Source: CAZLRH01 sp964562015 (GTDB lineage Bacteria > Verrucomicrobiota > Verrucomicrobiia > Opitutales > JABDGR01). Taken from it: a stretch of DNA of 64,000 nt. Location: the NCBI GenBank assembly GCA_964562015.1, contig CAZLRH010000013.1:1-64000 (forward strand), given 5' to 3'. Below, one piece after another: positions 32,768 through 42,125 of the stretch (position 1 is its first letter; each line of letters begins with the position of its first letter). Below the pieces are notes generated by a model. It saw nothing but the letters and a program-made list of their open reading frames with translations, was not told the origin of the DNA and ran no database searches. A program made the position numbers and the translations under genes.

Positions 32768-33870
32768 CGGGGGTGGAGGGGAGTTTCCTGGCGGCCGAAA
32801 TCCGTGTCGAGTGCGTAATCCACTACCTTGCCGATCCATTCCCGCCAGTCCGGCCGCGGCCATGGGCCGCCCCAAACCCCCTCGGCGCGGGCGGTCGCGT
32901 AATGTTTTGGGTAAAACAGCTCGGGCAGAAACGAATCCACGGATTCAAAAACTTGGTTGAACAGAAAGTCGCGACTCTTGACGATCGACGCGCGAAAGTC
33001 CTCGAACGCCGCCCGCGTTGCGAGTACGGGGGCAAGAATCTGGCCGGAGCGCCAGGCGGCGTTGCGGGTCGCGAATTTTTGCGCCACGAAATTGAGCAGT
33101 TCGCCCAGTGGCAGCCCGTGCGCGCCGCAACTTACGTGGTATAAGCCGCCCGGTTCGGGTGCGTGCGCCAACAGGCGCGGCACAAAGCCGGTCAGGAGTT
33201 CTGTTGGAAGCAAATCGAGGCGCGTCGATTCATCACCCGGCACCATGGGCAGCAGGCCGGCGTGCAGCCAGCGCAAGGTGGTGTGAAATGCGCCCGGTCG
33301 CTGCAAGTGACCGTCACGCGCGCTGCCAATCACAGTCGCCAGCCGGATGATTTCCGGACGCAAGGGCGATGCGGCCACAAGCTGCTCCGCCTGCCATTTA
33401 GTGCGTTCGTAGTCATTGACGAAGCCAGCCTCCTCAGGCAGCGGCGACTCCGCTATTTCACCCGTGCGTTGGCCAGCCACACAAGTGGTGCTGAAGTGCA
33501 AAACACGCGGCGGCAGGCGCTGCGCTGCTGCCCATGCAAGAATTTGCCGGGTACCCTCGACATTGGCCGTCGTGAGTTGTGCGAGCGAGGCACGGAACTT
33601 CGTACAGGCTGCGGCGTGGATGACGCAATCAACTTTGGCTAGCGTGGCCAGGGCCGCCGGGGCGCTCGCTGACCCAAGTTCGGCGGTCAATGGATTGAGC
33701 GCGCCCAGGTCAAGGCCTGGGGATTCGCGCAGCAGCGCGGCCCGCAAGCTTGCGGGCTCCCCGCGCACTAGCACGATGACACGCCCGAACTCACTTGCGC
33801 GGAGCAGTTCCACCAGCAATGGTACTCCGAGCGCTCCAGTGGCGCCGGTCATGAGCAGGGTGCGGGTCAT
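32764..33870 (-). CDS. Thioester-reductase-like extended SDR
   Basis: This 368-residue NAD(P)-dependent extended short-chain dehydrogenase has a Rossmann motif at the N terminus (LMTGATGALGVPLLVELL), a VDCVIHAAACTKF segment, STT and the catalytic YERTK. It resembles the reductase domains that release carrier-bound acyl or aminoacyl chains as aldehydes or alcohols from NRPS and lipid systems. Here it is a free-standing protein, followed by a carrier protein gene that overlaps it. In this operon a reductive release is the simplest role. Confidence 0.82.
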   Translation of the reverse strand: MTRTLLMTGATGALGVPLLVELLRASEFGRVIVLVRGEPASLRAALLRESPGLDLGALNPLTAELGSASAPAALATLAKVDCVIHAAACTKFRASLAQLTTANVEGTRQILAWAAAQRLPPRVLHFSTTCVAGQRTGEIAESPLPEEAGFVNDYERTKWQAEQLVAASPLRPEIIRLATVIGSARDGHLQRPGAFHTTLRWLHAGLLPMVPGDESTRLDLLPTELLTGFVPRLLAHAPEPGGLYHVSCGAHGLPLGELLNFVAQKFATRNAAWRSGQILAPVLATRAAFEDFRASIVKSRDFLFNQVFESVDSFLPELFYPKHYATARAEGVWGGPWPRPDWREWIGKVVDYALDTDFGRQETPLHPR

Positions 33871-33876
33871 GGCGCG

Positions 33877-34908
33877 TCAGTGTTCGAGGATCAGCCCGCA
33901 CCAGCTCGAGCCGAAGCCATAGGTGAAAAGCAGCAGCCGTTGGCCGGCTGGGATACGACCGAGCGCGCGGAGTTCGGCCAGATGCAGAAAATTGTCGGCG
34001 GCGACGGTGTGGCCGAACGATTGCGCTCCTTGGTAGATTTTGTCGGGCGAGAGGCCCAGCAGTTGCGCGAGGATGCGCCAACTGTCAGCACCCACCCCGG
34101 TCGGGATGATCCAATCGAGGTCGGTGGCCTTGAGCCCGGTTTGAGCAAGGAGTTGGGTGATGACGAAGCGCGAGGTCGGAAAATAGGAGGCAATGATCTC
34201 CTTTTGCTTTTCGGGAACATTCCAATAATAGCCCTTGGACACTTGGTGGTAGCCGACCCAGCGGTCCCGCGTCGCCCCGCGGGAAACGACGACTGCGGAA
34301 GCAGCATCGCTGATGACATTGTAGAGAATCTCGCGCGGTGCGCCCGGCGGCAGCACGTCCACGCCCACGCACAGGACATGTTGCACCCGCGGCTCCGCGA
34401 TAAGCAGCGCGCGGGCGGTGCGTAGCGCGCTGAACATGCCGCTGCATCCCTGTTGGGCGTTGCCAATTAGCGTGGCGCGATCGAGCCCAAGCGTGTCCTG
34501 CAGCCAACTCGCGCCGTAGTTGAACTTGGCGAGCAATGCGTCAATGGGCGCGACGTTCGCATCCATGGGCACGGGGTGGATGTGATTTTCGGGCAACGCG
34601 CTGGCCCAGATGAGCACGTCAATCGCGCCCGGCTCGAGGGCCGCATCGCGGAGCGCGGCCCGCGCGGCGGTTTGTGCCAGCCAGCCCGCGTCATGCTCGG
34701 CATCGGCAAGATGGGCATGGGAGAAACCAAGACTGGCGAGAGTGTCTGGCGTTGAAAGCAAGAGGCCACGCGTGGCGAGCTCCGCGAGCGAAACTCGCTC
34801 GGGCGCGAGCACGCCGGCCACGCCGCTGAAGCCTAGGGGTACATCGTGCATTAATGGTGACAACAGTTCTCGGTAAGGTGGGCGTAGTTTGCTGCAACTG
34901 CCGCGCAT
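33877..34908 (-). CDS. Beta-ketoacyl synthase III-like protein with altered triad
   Basis: This 343-residue thiolase-fold protein of the FabH family is the first gene of the operon. The nucleophile is retained: Cys155 in GNAQQGCSGMFSALRTA. The FabH His motif PHQANLR is replaced by PTGVGADSWR (269-278), and the GNTSAA Asn position is His300 in SFGHTVAADN. A classical decarboxylative Claisen condensation is therefore doubtful. Relatives with altered triads act as acyltransferases. The ATG at 34908 has an AGGGGA site upstream; 34851 (MHDVPLGFS) is an alternative start. Confidence 0.85.
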   Translation of the reverse strand: MRGSCSKLRPPYRELLSPLMHDVPLGFSGVAGVLAPERVSLAELATRGLLLSTPDTLASLGFSHAHLADAEHDAGWLAQTAARAALRDAALEPGAIDVLIWASALPENHIHPVPMDANVAPIDALLAKFNYGASWLQDTLGLDRATLIGNAQQGCSGMFSALRTARALLIAEPRVQHVLCVGVDVLPPGAPREILYNVISDAASAVVVSRGATRDRWVGYHQVSKGYYWNVPEKQKEIIASYFPTSRFVITQLLAQTGLKATDLDWIIPTGVGADSWRILAQLLGLSPDKIYQGAQSFGHTVAADNFLHLAELRALGRIPAGQRLLLFTYGFGSSWCGLILEH

Positions 34909-35645
34909 GAGATTCCCCTACTCGTTCGGGCCGAAGCGCATCCCCGCGGCCAGGGTTGACCGCTTTGCAGAAGGATGGAATGACGATCAGGCATGGCCAA
35001 GTCAAAACTGCAAATAATGTAATTGATTCGAAAACAAAATGCTTAATAAATACTTGCGCACCCTCATTTGCAGTTTGCATGCCACCGATGCCCCGCATGC
35101 TTTAAGCTGCTGCTAAGTAATTGCTTGCGAATTCAGGTCGATGGGTCATTGGCAATTAATGTTGGCAAAATATGTCCTGGGTGAAGGGCATCATGGACAT
35201 GGCATGCTCGGGTGCGTTGGTTGCACATTTTGAAAGTGGGCGCATGGCGACCGAGCTATATCTATCTGGGGAGCCTCAGCACGGACTTTGTTGTTAATGA
35301 AATTGATTAATTGTCGCTATATAAGTATTGAAAATAGTGTTATTTGGCTGTCGGTTGCTCCTCAAAGGACGTAAGGGGAAGTTTCTGCATCCTTGCTGCA
35401 TTTTATCGATCATGAGCATTAGTTCGGATTCCGAACCTTCCCGGTCGAGGCGCGGTTAATTATTTAAGCTTCAGCCCTTTGCGTAAGGGATAATTCGGCG
35501 GGAACGCAGCCTGCTGGCCGGAGGCAACGGCCTCCGCCGGCGGCAATTCCCGCGTCGCCGTGATTGGCCTTGATGGTTGCCGGTTTCCCCTCTAGTTTGG
35601 GACATGTTTCCGTGATTTGTTCGTCTCGACTGGATCCCGACTAAC
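34909..35645. other. Intergenic region, AT-richer than the window, with one 72-nt element
   Basis: These 737 bases separate the divergent operon and the cytochrome gene. There is no credible gene. The AT content is clearly higher than in the neighbouring genes. It holds the promoter for the minus-strand operon on the left and the one for the cytochrome gene on the right, plus the 72-nt element at 35371-35442. Confidence 0.5.
35371..35442 (+). repeat. 72-nt intergenic element, copy A
   Basis: The left motif is GTAAGGGGAAGTTTCTGCAT and the right motif is GGATTCCGAACCTTC, about 55 bases further. The same pair at the same spacing recurs at 39837 and 42422. In the reverse complement, the left motif forms a small hairpin whose loop contains CAGAAA. 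Confidence 0.55.
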
Positions 35646-38306
35646 ATGCCCCGCCTCTACCCCAGGCTCGCCCTCGTTTTCGCCGCAGGGCTGGTTCCGC
35701 TCGCGGCTCCGGCGGCGCCTGCGCCATCCGATGACGCGGCGGTCGAAGCCCAATTCAACCAACAGCTCAGGCCTTTCCTGGCCCAGAACTGCTTCGTTTG
35801 CCACGGTGCCGAGCGACAGAAGGGCGATTTAAATCTGACCAAGTTCGACAAGTTTTCCTCACTCAGTGAAAATCGGGAAGCCTGGAAGCTGATTTTGCAG
35901 AGAGTCGAAGCCGGGGAAATGCCTCCCACCGAACTGCCCGCGAAGGATATTCCGCCCGGCGGCTTGCCCAAGCCAACGCCCGAGGAGCGGCAGGCGGCCG
36001 TCCAATGGATTCGCGGGGAGTTCGCGCGCCACGACGACGCGATCCAGCCCCTCGCCGGACGCGTGACCGCGCGGCGGCTCAACCGCGTCGAGTACAATAA
36101 TACCATCCAGGATCTGCTGGGCATCAAGCTGTGGCCGGCGGACGATTTTCCGCAGGACGATGCCTCCCACGGTTTTGACAACATCGCCGATTCGCTCACG
36201 TTGTCCCCGTTGCTGATGGAAAAATACATGACCGCGGCGGAGCGGGCGGCGCGGACCGCCGTCTTTGGCCCGGAACTGCTGCCGCCAGCGACCGCGAAGC
36301 TCGAACAGCTGGAGCGCGATGTGCTCAACCGCACGGAAGTGCCCAAGGAATACGATGTGACCGGCTTGAACACGGATCGTGCGCTGCATGCGATGCACCG
36401 TTTTCCGGTGGACGGCGAATATCTTTTCCGCGTCGTGGCGCGCGGGTTTCGTCCGCTGGGTTCCAATCCTTTGGAACTCGGGCTCTGGCTCGATGGCAAG
36501 CTCGTGACGGAACTGAAAGTGGATCCGAAGGAGGACGGCCCGTCGCTGCTGGGCGGACGGCAGGATTTGTTCGGCAAACCGCAGGAATTCCGGATGTTCG
36601 TGACGGCCGGTGATCATTGGGTCGCTGCGTCGGTGCTACGGATGTTCGAAGGTCTGCCGCCGATCTATAACGGGCCCAACCCGTCGAACCGCAATCCACC
36701 GCCGCCCCCACCGCCCGAAGCACCTGCGCCGGTTGTCGCCGAGGCGCAGGCACCCGCCACGCCGGATAACGCGCCCGCCCAACCGGCTCCGCCATCACCT
36801 CGCGATGCGGCAACTCCTCCCGCCGTCGCACCTCAACTGGCCGCTGCCGATGCTCCGCCCGCGCCGCCCGCCGGCGCCGGAGGCCGCCGCGGTGGACGAG
36901 GGGGACGCGGCGGGGGTGGTCGCGGCAACGGGTTGGCGCCCATCGACACTCAAATCGGCATTGATTACGTGGATATCGTGGGCCCCTACCAGCAGGCGCA
37001 GGGCCCGAGCGCCGAGAGTGTAGCGAAACTTTTCCCGCGGGAAAACTTTGACCGCAATGCGCCCGGCGCGGCTGCCGAAGTGCTCGCGCCGTTCCTCCAT
37101 CGCGCCTTTCGCCGCCCGGTCACGCCCGCGGAGGTTGCCAAATATGTCGGGTTGTATGACATGGTGCGCAAGTCGGGCGATTCCTTTGAAGAGGGTATGG
37201 CCGTAGCCATTCAGGCCGCCCTGGTCTCACCGGATTTCCTCTACCGCATTGAACGCGATCCGCCGGCCCAGGAAGTTGAAGCGCCGATTTCCGACCACGA
37301 GCTGGCGAGCCGCCTGTCGTATTTTCTTTGGAGTTCGATGCCCGACGCCGAATTGCTCGCCGCCGCCGACCGCGGCACGCTGCACCAGCCGGACGTGCTC
37401 GAAAAGCAGGTTCGCCGGATGCTGCAAAGTCCCAAGTCGGTGGCGCTGGCGAAGAATTTCGCCGGCCAATGGCTCCAGACGCGCAAGCTGGAATCCGTCA
37501 CGCCCGACTTTGTCATGTTTCCGGACTTCGATGCCTACCTGCGGATGTCCATGCTGCAGGAAACGGAGATGTTCTTCGATAATATCGTCCGCGAGGACCG
37601 CAGCATCACGGAATTCCTCGATGCGAATTACTCCTTCCTCAACGAGCGGTTGGCGGGTTTTTACGGCGTGCCTGGCGTGAAGGGGACGGATTTTCGCAAG
37701 GTCGAACTCACGGGCACCCAGCGCGGCGGGATCATCACGCAGGCGAGTGTGCTGACGGTTTCCTCCTATGCCACGCGCACCTCGCCGGTGCTGCGCGGAA
37801 AATGGATCCTCGACAACATTCTCAATGCGCCCCCGCCCCCGCCGCCGGACAATGTGCCCGCTCTGGCGGAAACCATCAAAGGCAATCCCGACGCTTCGTT
37901 GCGTGAGCAGCTCGCCTTGCATCGGACCAATCCCACTTGCGCCGGCTGCCATTCCCGCATGGACCCGCTCGGCGTGGGACTCGAAAATTTCAACGCCATC
38001 GGCGCGTGGCGGACCATGGACGGCCAGCAGCCCATCGATGCTTCCGGCAAGCTGCCCGACGGCCGCACGTTCAGCGGCCCCGCCGAGTTGCGCGCCATCC
38101 TTGACGCCGACCGCCAGGCCTTCGCCGCGTGCCTCGCCGAGAAAATGCTCATCTACGCGCTGGGCCGGGGTCTCGAAGCCCCCGACCGCCCGGCCCTCCG
38201 GGACCTCGCCAGCCGGCTGGAAAAAGATGATTACCGTTTTTCCGCTTTAGTCATGGAAATTGTCAACAGCCTGCCCTTTCAAAAACGCACCAGGGAAAAC
38301 ACATGA
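35646..38306 (+). CDS. Planctomycete-type cytochrome protein, DUF1592 family
   Basis: This 886-residue secreted protein has a signal peptide (LVFAAGLVPLAAPAAPAPS) and a cytochrome-c-like module with heme motif CFVCH near residue 57. The domain order is that of the DUF1587/DUF1592/DUF1588/DUF1585 families: VTARRLNRVEYNNTIQDLLG, LHRAFRRPVTPAEVAKYVGL, LASRLSYFLWSSMPDAELLA, then a second heme-like CAGCH in NPTCAGCHSRMDPLGVG. A Pro- and Gly/Arg-rich linker (about residues 350-435) interrupts the middle. It is transcribed with the DUF1552 gene, which overlaps it by four bases. In the PVC superphylum such pairs are thought to work with polysaccharide or lipid metabolism; the reaction is unknown. Confidence 0.85.
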   Translation: MPRLYPRLALVFAAGLVPLAAPAAPAPSDDAAVEAQFNQQLRPFLAQNCFVCHGAERQKGDLNLTKFDKFSSLSENREAWKLILQRVEAGEMPPTELPAKDIPPGGLPKPTPEERQAAVQWIRGEFARHDDAIQPLAGRVTARRLNRVEYNNTIQDLLGIKLWPADDFPQDDASHGFDNIADSLTLSPLLMEKYMTAAERAARTAVFGPELLPPATAKLEQLERDVLNRTEVPKEYDVTGLNTDRALHAMHRFPVDGEYLFRVVARGFRPLGSNPLELGLWLDGKLVTELKVDPKEDGPSLLGGRQDLFGKPQEFRMFVTAGDHWVAASVLRMFEGLPPIYNGPNPSNRNPPPPPPPEAPAPVVAEAQAPATPDNAPAQPAPPSPRDAATPPAVAPQLAAADAPPAPPAGAGGRRGGRGGRGGGGRGNGLAPIDTQIGIDYVDIVGPYQQAQGPSAESVAKLFPRENFDRNAPGAAAEVLAPFLHRAFRRPVTPAEVAKYVGLYDMVRKSGDSFEEGMAVAIQAALVSPDFLYRIERDPPAQEVEAPISDHELASRLSYFLWSSMPDAELLAAADRGTLHQPDVLEKQVRRMLQSPKSVALAKNFAGQWLQTRKLESVTPDFVMFPDFDAYLRMSMLQETEMFFDNIVREDRSITEFLDANYSFLNERLAGFYGVPGVKGTDFRKVELTGTQRGGIITQASVLTVSSYATRTSPVLRGKWILDNILNAPPPPPPDNVPALAETIKGNPDASLREQLALHRTNPTCAGCHSRMDPLGVGLENFNAIGAWRTMDGQQPIDASGKLPDGRTFSGPAELRAILDADRQAFAACLAEKMLIYALGRGLEAPDRPALRDLASRLEKDDYRFSALVMEIVNSLPFQKRTRENT

Positions 38307-39745
38307 ACATCCTCACCCGCAAACGCCTCCACCGCCGCACGTTCCTCAAGGGCGTGGGCGCCTCCCTCGCCCTGCCCCTGCTCGATGCCATGGTGCCCGC
38401 GAGGGCGCGTGCCGCCGAACTCGCCGCCGCCTCCGGCCCCATCCGCCTGGGCTTCGCCTACATTCCCAACGGCGTGATCATGGCCGACTGGACCCCGAAG
38501 GGCGAAGGGGAAACTTTTGAATTCTCCCGCATTCTCAAGCCCTTCGAGCCCTATCGCCAAGACCTCATGGTCCTCTCGGGCCTCGGCCACGAGACGCCCC
38601 GCCCGGCTCGCCCGGCCGGCCAGAACGCCGACGAACCTCCCGCTCCGCCACCCCAAGCCGCCCCGGCCGCACCCGTGGCGGACGAACTCATCCCCGGCCA
38701 GCCCGGTGGGCACGCCACGGCCGGGTCGCTCTATCTCACCAGTGTCCGCCCGAAGAAAACCATCGGCATGGACGTGCAATCCGGCACCTCCATTGACCAA
38801 ATTGTCGCCGCCGCCCTGAACGGCAAAACCCGGTTGCCCTCGCTGGAATTAAGCTGCGACGACACCCGCTCGGTCGGCAACTGCGATGGTGGCTACAGCT
38901 GTGTTTACAACAACACCATCTGCTGGCGGAACCCCAATTCCCCGCTGCCGCCGGAAACCAATCCCCGCATGGTTTTCGAGCGCCTCTTCGGCACGGAAGA
39001 TTTCGGCTTGGATCCCCAGGTTCGCGCCCGCCGCGCCCAATATCGCTCGAGCATCCTCGACCTGGTCAGCGATCGCGCCCAGGACCTCATGGGCACGCTC
39101 GGCGCCGCCGACAAGCGCAAGGTGGATGAATACCTTTACGGTGTGCGCGAGATCGAAAAGCGCATCCAGGCAGCCGAGCATGAGCAAGCGCAGGCCGCGC
39201 CCGACATGGATAAACCCGCGGGCATCCCGGTCCAGTTCGCCGATCACCTCAAGCTCATGTTCGATTTGCAGATCCTGGCCTGGCAGGGCGATGTGACCCG
39301 CGTCATGACGCTCATGATCGGCCGCGAAGGCAGCCTGCGGACGTATCCTGAAATCGGCGTGCCCGATTCGCACCACCCGCTGACGCACCACCGCAACAAC
39401 CCCGTCTTCATCGAAAAAGTCACCCAAATCAACGCCTACCACGCCCGGCTGTTCGCCTACTTCGTCGACAAGCTCAAGAACACGCCCGACGGCGACGGCT
39501 CGCTGCTGGATCACTCCATGGTCGTCTACGGCAGCGGCATCAGCGATGGCGACAATCACGCCCATTCGAATCTGCCCACCGTCGTTTTCGGCCACGGCAG
39601 CGGCCAGCTCAAGACGGGCCGGCACCTTGCCTATCCCATCGGCACCCCGATGAACCACTTGTTCCTGACGATGATGGCGCAGATGGGCATCCCGCATGAA
39701 AACTTCAGCGGCACCACCGGCGTGCTCAGCGAAATTCTCACCTGA
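38303..39745 (+). CDS. DUF1552 secreted protein
   Basis: The protein is 480 residues. A Tat-like signal (RRTFLKGVGASLALPLLDAM) is followed by the DUF1552 core, with IRLGFAYIPNGVIMADWTPK, a Cys-rich patch (CDDTRSVGNCDGGYSC) and HHPLTHHRNN. It ends with HNH-like spacing around MVVYGSGISDGDNHAHSNLP. Genes of this kind almost always follow a DUF1592 gene, as here, so the two products are likely partners in the periplasm. No catalytic activity is established. Confidence 0.87.
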   Translation: MNILTRKRLHRRTFLKGVGASLALPLLDAMVPARARAAELAAASGPIRLGFAYIPNGVIMADWTPKGEGETFEFSRILKPFEPYRQDLMVLSGLGHETPRPARPAGQNADEPPAPPPQAAPAAPVADELIPGQPGGHATAGSLYLTSVRPKKTIGMDVQSGTSIDQIVAAALNGKTRLPSLELSCDDTRSVGNCDGGYSCVYNNTICWRNPNSPLPPETNPRMVFERLFGTEDFGLDPQVRARRAQYRSSILDLVSDRAQDLMGTLGAADKRKVDEYLYGVREIEKRIQAAEHEQAQAAPDMDKPAGIPVQFADHLKLMFDLQILAWQGDVTRVMTLMIGREGSLRTYPEIGVPDSHHPLTHHRNNPVFIEKVTQINAYHARLFAYFVDKLKNTPDGDGSLLDHSMVVYGSGISDGDNHAHSNLPTVVFGHGSGQLKTGRHLAYPIGTPMNHLFLTMMAQMGIPHENFSGTTGVLSEILT

Positions 39746-39836
39746 GGAACGCCGGCTGGCGGCCGGATGGGAATTCATCCCTAAAAATCATATGCAAATA
39801 GAAGACACTTTCAGCGTATGATGGATAATAATTGGC

Positions 39837-39908
39837 GGAAGGAAATGTTTCTGAATCCATACGTGGCATTCACCCTGCGGGTTCGTATGCATGGGTTCCG
39901 AACCCTCT
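39837..39908 (+). repeat. 72-nt intergenic element, copy B
   Basis: GGAAGGAAATGTTTCTGAAT and, 56 bases further, GGGTTCCGAACCCTC match copies A and C in order and spacing. It lies between the DUF1552 gene and the toxin-antitoxin-like pair. Confidence 0.55.
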
Positions 39909-39956
39909 CCGCAAAACCATTACAAGTACCTTCATTCCAAAATGTTATAGATATAT

Positions 39957-40706
39957 TTAAACCCGCCTTTGAGTAACTCGGGGCAACCGTTTTTCGATAA
40001 ATGCCTGAAGTTTCGGCAGCTTTCCGGCTTTGAGTCCGGCAAGCAGGGCGTGGGGTTCGATATGCAATTGGGCGAATGCCTTTTTGCCATTTTTGCTCGT
40101 CACGACCGTCAGCAACTGCTCAAGAAAACCAATGAGCTTGCGTTCCTCCATGCGTCCCTCGCGAGCGGCCTTTTGCAGGTCCTCCAAATAGGCCGGAAGC
40201 AACCGGGCAAGGATGGCCACGTGTCGGGAGTCCTGCCGACCCGCTTGTGGCAAGTCCCCCAAATTGGCCATCTTGGCCTTAAGCAACACAATCGGCCCCG
40301 GCACCTGAACACGGACGCCGCCCGCACCGATCGCCATGGTGTAAATTGGATCGGTCAGTTCCTCGTTGGTCACGCCATGGACGTAACGCAGCACTTCGAT
40401 GAGCAGCGGCTGCCCCTTGGCGTCTTTGGTAATCACCACGCCCACTTCGTTGCTGGGCGGACGCAACGGGAAAAATTGCGGTTTGGCGCCCGCCAGCTTT
40501 CCCAGCGCCTTCAATGTCTCCCGATCCCCGAGCACATCCGCATCCCGTGAAACGAAAGGAGTCAGTCCCGTGGTACGCTCCTGATAATATAGCGCCCAGA
40601 GATTGACCGCTTGGCCGCCGACCAAAAGCAGCGGCTTGGCCGTCGCCAGCATCGGCGCAAAATCGGCAGGCGGACGGGGCGTTGCATCAAATGGCAAGGG
40701 CGACAT
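39957..40706 (-). CDS. Nucleotidyltransferase-type toxin-like protein
   Basis: The protein is 249 residues from the ATG at 40706 (MSPLPFDATPRPPADFAP); the frame upstream is inside the preceding gene. It has the minimal nucleotidyltransferase pattern KPLLLVGGQAVNLWALYY followed by RDADVL, as in AbiEii/AbiGii-type toxins and related antibiotic-modifying folds. It overlaps the end of the upstream small gene by 20 bases. That layout, a small partner followed by a nucleotidyltransferase, is typical of type IV toxin-antitoxin modules. Confidence 0.65.
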   Translation of the reverse strand: MSPLPFDATPRPPADFAPMLATAKPLLLVGGQAVNLWALYYQERTTGLTPFVSRDADVLGDRETLKALGKLAGAKPQFFPLRPPSNEVGVVITKDAKGQPLLIEVLRYVHGVTNEELTDPIYTMAIGAGGVRVQVPGPIVLLKAKMANLGDLPQAGRQDSRHVAILARLLPAYLEDLQKAAREGRMEERKLIGFLEQLLTVVTSKNGKKAFAQLHIEPHALLAGLKAGKLPKLQAFIEKRLPRVTQRRV

Positions 40707-41088
40707 GGGCACGGTCAAAATCAAGCAAGCGAATAGCCTGACGCGAAGGAACGAGAGAGTTGCGCTCTTGGATGGCTTCCGGACTGGCCAATCGCAAGTC
40801 CAAGATGACCTGGTCAAATTCCCGTTGGGCGCGCTTGAATCGCGCCAGTTGCGCTGCGGTTTTGAATTGCGCGGGCATCTGTGGGGCACACCGCCAAACG
40901 ACTGCACTGAGTGCTTTTGCCTGCGCGGGGTTCGCTCCTCGCTTCATGACCAATTCACGCGCCGCCTGGCGCAACAAGGCCATGACGGTGGTATCCTCAT
41001 CGCGGGCAATCTCCGCCAGCGCGGCCAACACGGCCTCATGCTCGGCGAGGCTTTGCCGTTTCTTGGATTGGGCCAGTTGATTGGGCAT
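40687..41088 (-). CDS. Probable antitoxin-like partner
   Basis: This 133-residue basic helical protein has the N-terminal pattern SLAEHEAVLAALAEIARDED and Arg-rich segments. I recognise no named family. It precedes and overlaps the nucleotidyltransferase gene, consistent with an antitoxin or regulator translated first. The order and overlap, not sequence homology, carry the call. Confidence 0.5.
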   Translation of the reverse strand: MPNQLAQSKKRQSLAEHEAVLAALAEIARDEDTTVMALLRQAARELVMKRGANPAQAKALSAVVWRCAPQMPAQFKTAAQLARFKRAQREFDQVILDLRLASPEAIQERNSLVPSRQAIRLLDFDRAHVALAI

Positions 41089-41189
41089 GTTAAAAAGGTT
41101 GAATCAACCTTAGCCGAATCCATGGGACAGGCAAGCGCAATTCGATGGCGGCTTTCCCTTTTGCAAGGGCTGAAGGAAACGCCCATTTG

Positions 41190-42125
41190 CTAGATAAGCC
41201 GCAGTTGCTCCCCCGCACCATGGTCAGCTGAGGGAAATTCCAACAACCCTGCTTCCAGCCCCAGTTTCTTGATCAACTGCCGGGCGTTGAATGGTGCTTT
41301 CTCCTTCATGCTGTTGTTAAAATAACAATACACGTCGCGTGAAGGAGCAGGCCTGGATGGTTGGGTGGAAACATCATGGCCATCGGATGGTATTTGGCCT
41401 TCGCTCCAAGCTCGGATGCGCGTGGCCCAATGGACCAGGGCCTCTTCCGTATAGCCGCTGGAATAAAGTTCTTCGGCGCCATGCAGACGAATATAAACAA
41501 AGTCGGCAGTGAGGTCTTCAAAACAAGGCCATTTCCCGGCGGCATCAGCCACCACCAAGCCGATGCGGTACTTTCGCAACAGATCAATGAAAGATTCCCG
41601 CTTGAAACTGGGGTGGCGAACTTCCAGGCAATGCCGCAATGCATGATCAATTTCCGCGACTGACTGTCCTTGGCCACCTCTCAGTGTCTGCGTTTGCGCG
41701 GATAAGGCAAACGCCTCGGCAAAGTTGCGGGGAAGCAATTTCAAAAAACTTTCCAAGGTCTCATGATGGTAGGCCAGGCTGGGCGGCAATTGCCACAGAA
41801 TGGGTCCAAGTTTTTCTTTCAGGTGGAAAATTCCAGAGGCGAAAAAATCGGCCAGCAGCCCACTTGCGTTTTGCAGACGCCGTTCATGAGTGATTGTCCG
41901 ACTGCCCTTGACGGAAAAAATGAAGCCCGGCGGTGTCTCCGCATGCCAACGCGCATAGCTCGCCGGCGTTTGTAACCCATAGAAAGAGCCATTTAACTCA
42001 ATCGATGAAAATACCCGGGAGGCAAATTCCAGTTCGCGACGCTGCGGCCACCCTCTGGGGTAGAATGTCCCCCGCCAGGGCGCATAGCGCCAGCCCGATA
42101 TTCCGATGCAAATTCTGCCAGCCAT
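41190..42125 (-). CDS. DUF72 family protein
   Basis: The protein is 311 residues from the ATG at 42125 (MAGRICIGISGWRYAPWRG); the frame is open to 42188. The N terminus shows the YecE/DUF72 pattern, with GISGWRY and then SSIELNGSFYGLQTPASYARW. The family has a TIM-barrel-like fold with no proven reaction. The C terminus contains the conserved VYCYFNNSMKEKAPFNA. It is monocistronic. Confidence 0.85.
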   Translation of the reverse strand: MAGRICIGISGWRYAPWRGTFYPRGWPQRRELEFASRVFSSIELNGSFYGLQTPASYARWHAETPPGFIFSVKGSRTITHERRLQNASGLLADFFASGIFHLKEKLGPILWQLPPSLAYHHETLESFLKLLPRNFAEAFALSAQTQTLRGGQGQSVAEIDHALRHCLEVRHPSFKRESFIDLLRKYRIGLVVADAAGKWPCFEDLTADFVYIRLHGAEELYSSGYTEEALVHWATRIRAWSEGQIPSDGHDVSTQPSRPAPSRDVYCYFNNSMKEKAPFNARQLIKKLGLEAGLLEFPSADHGAGEQLRLI

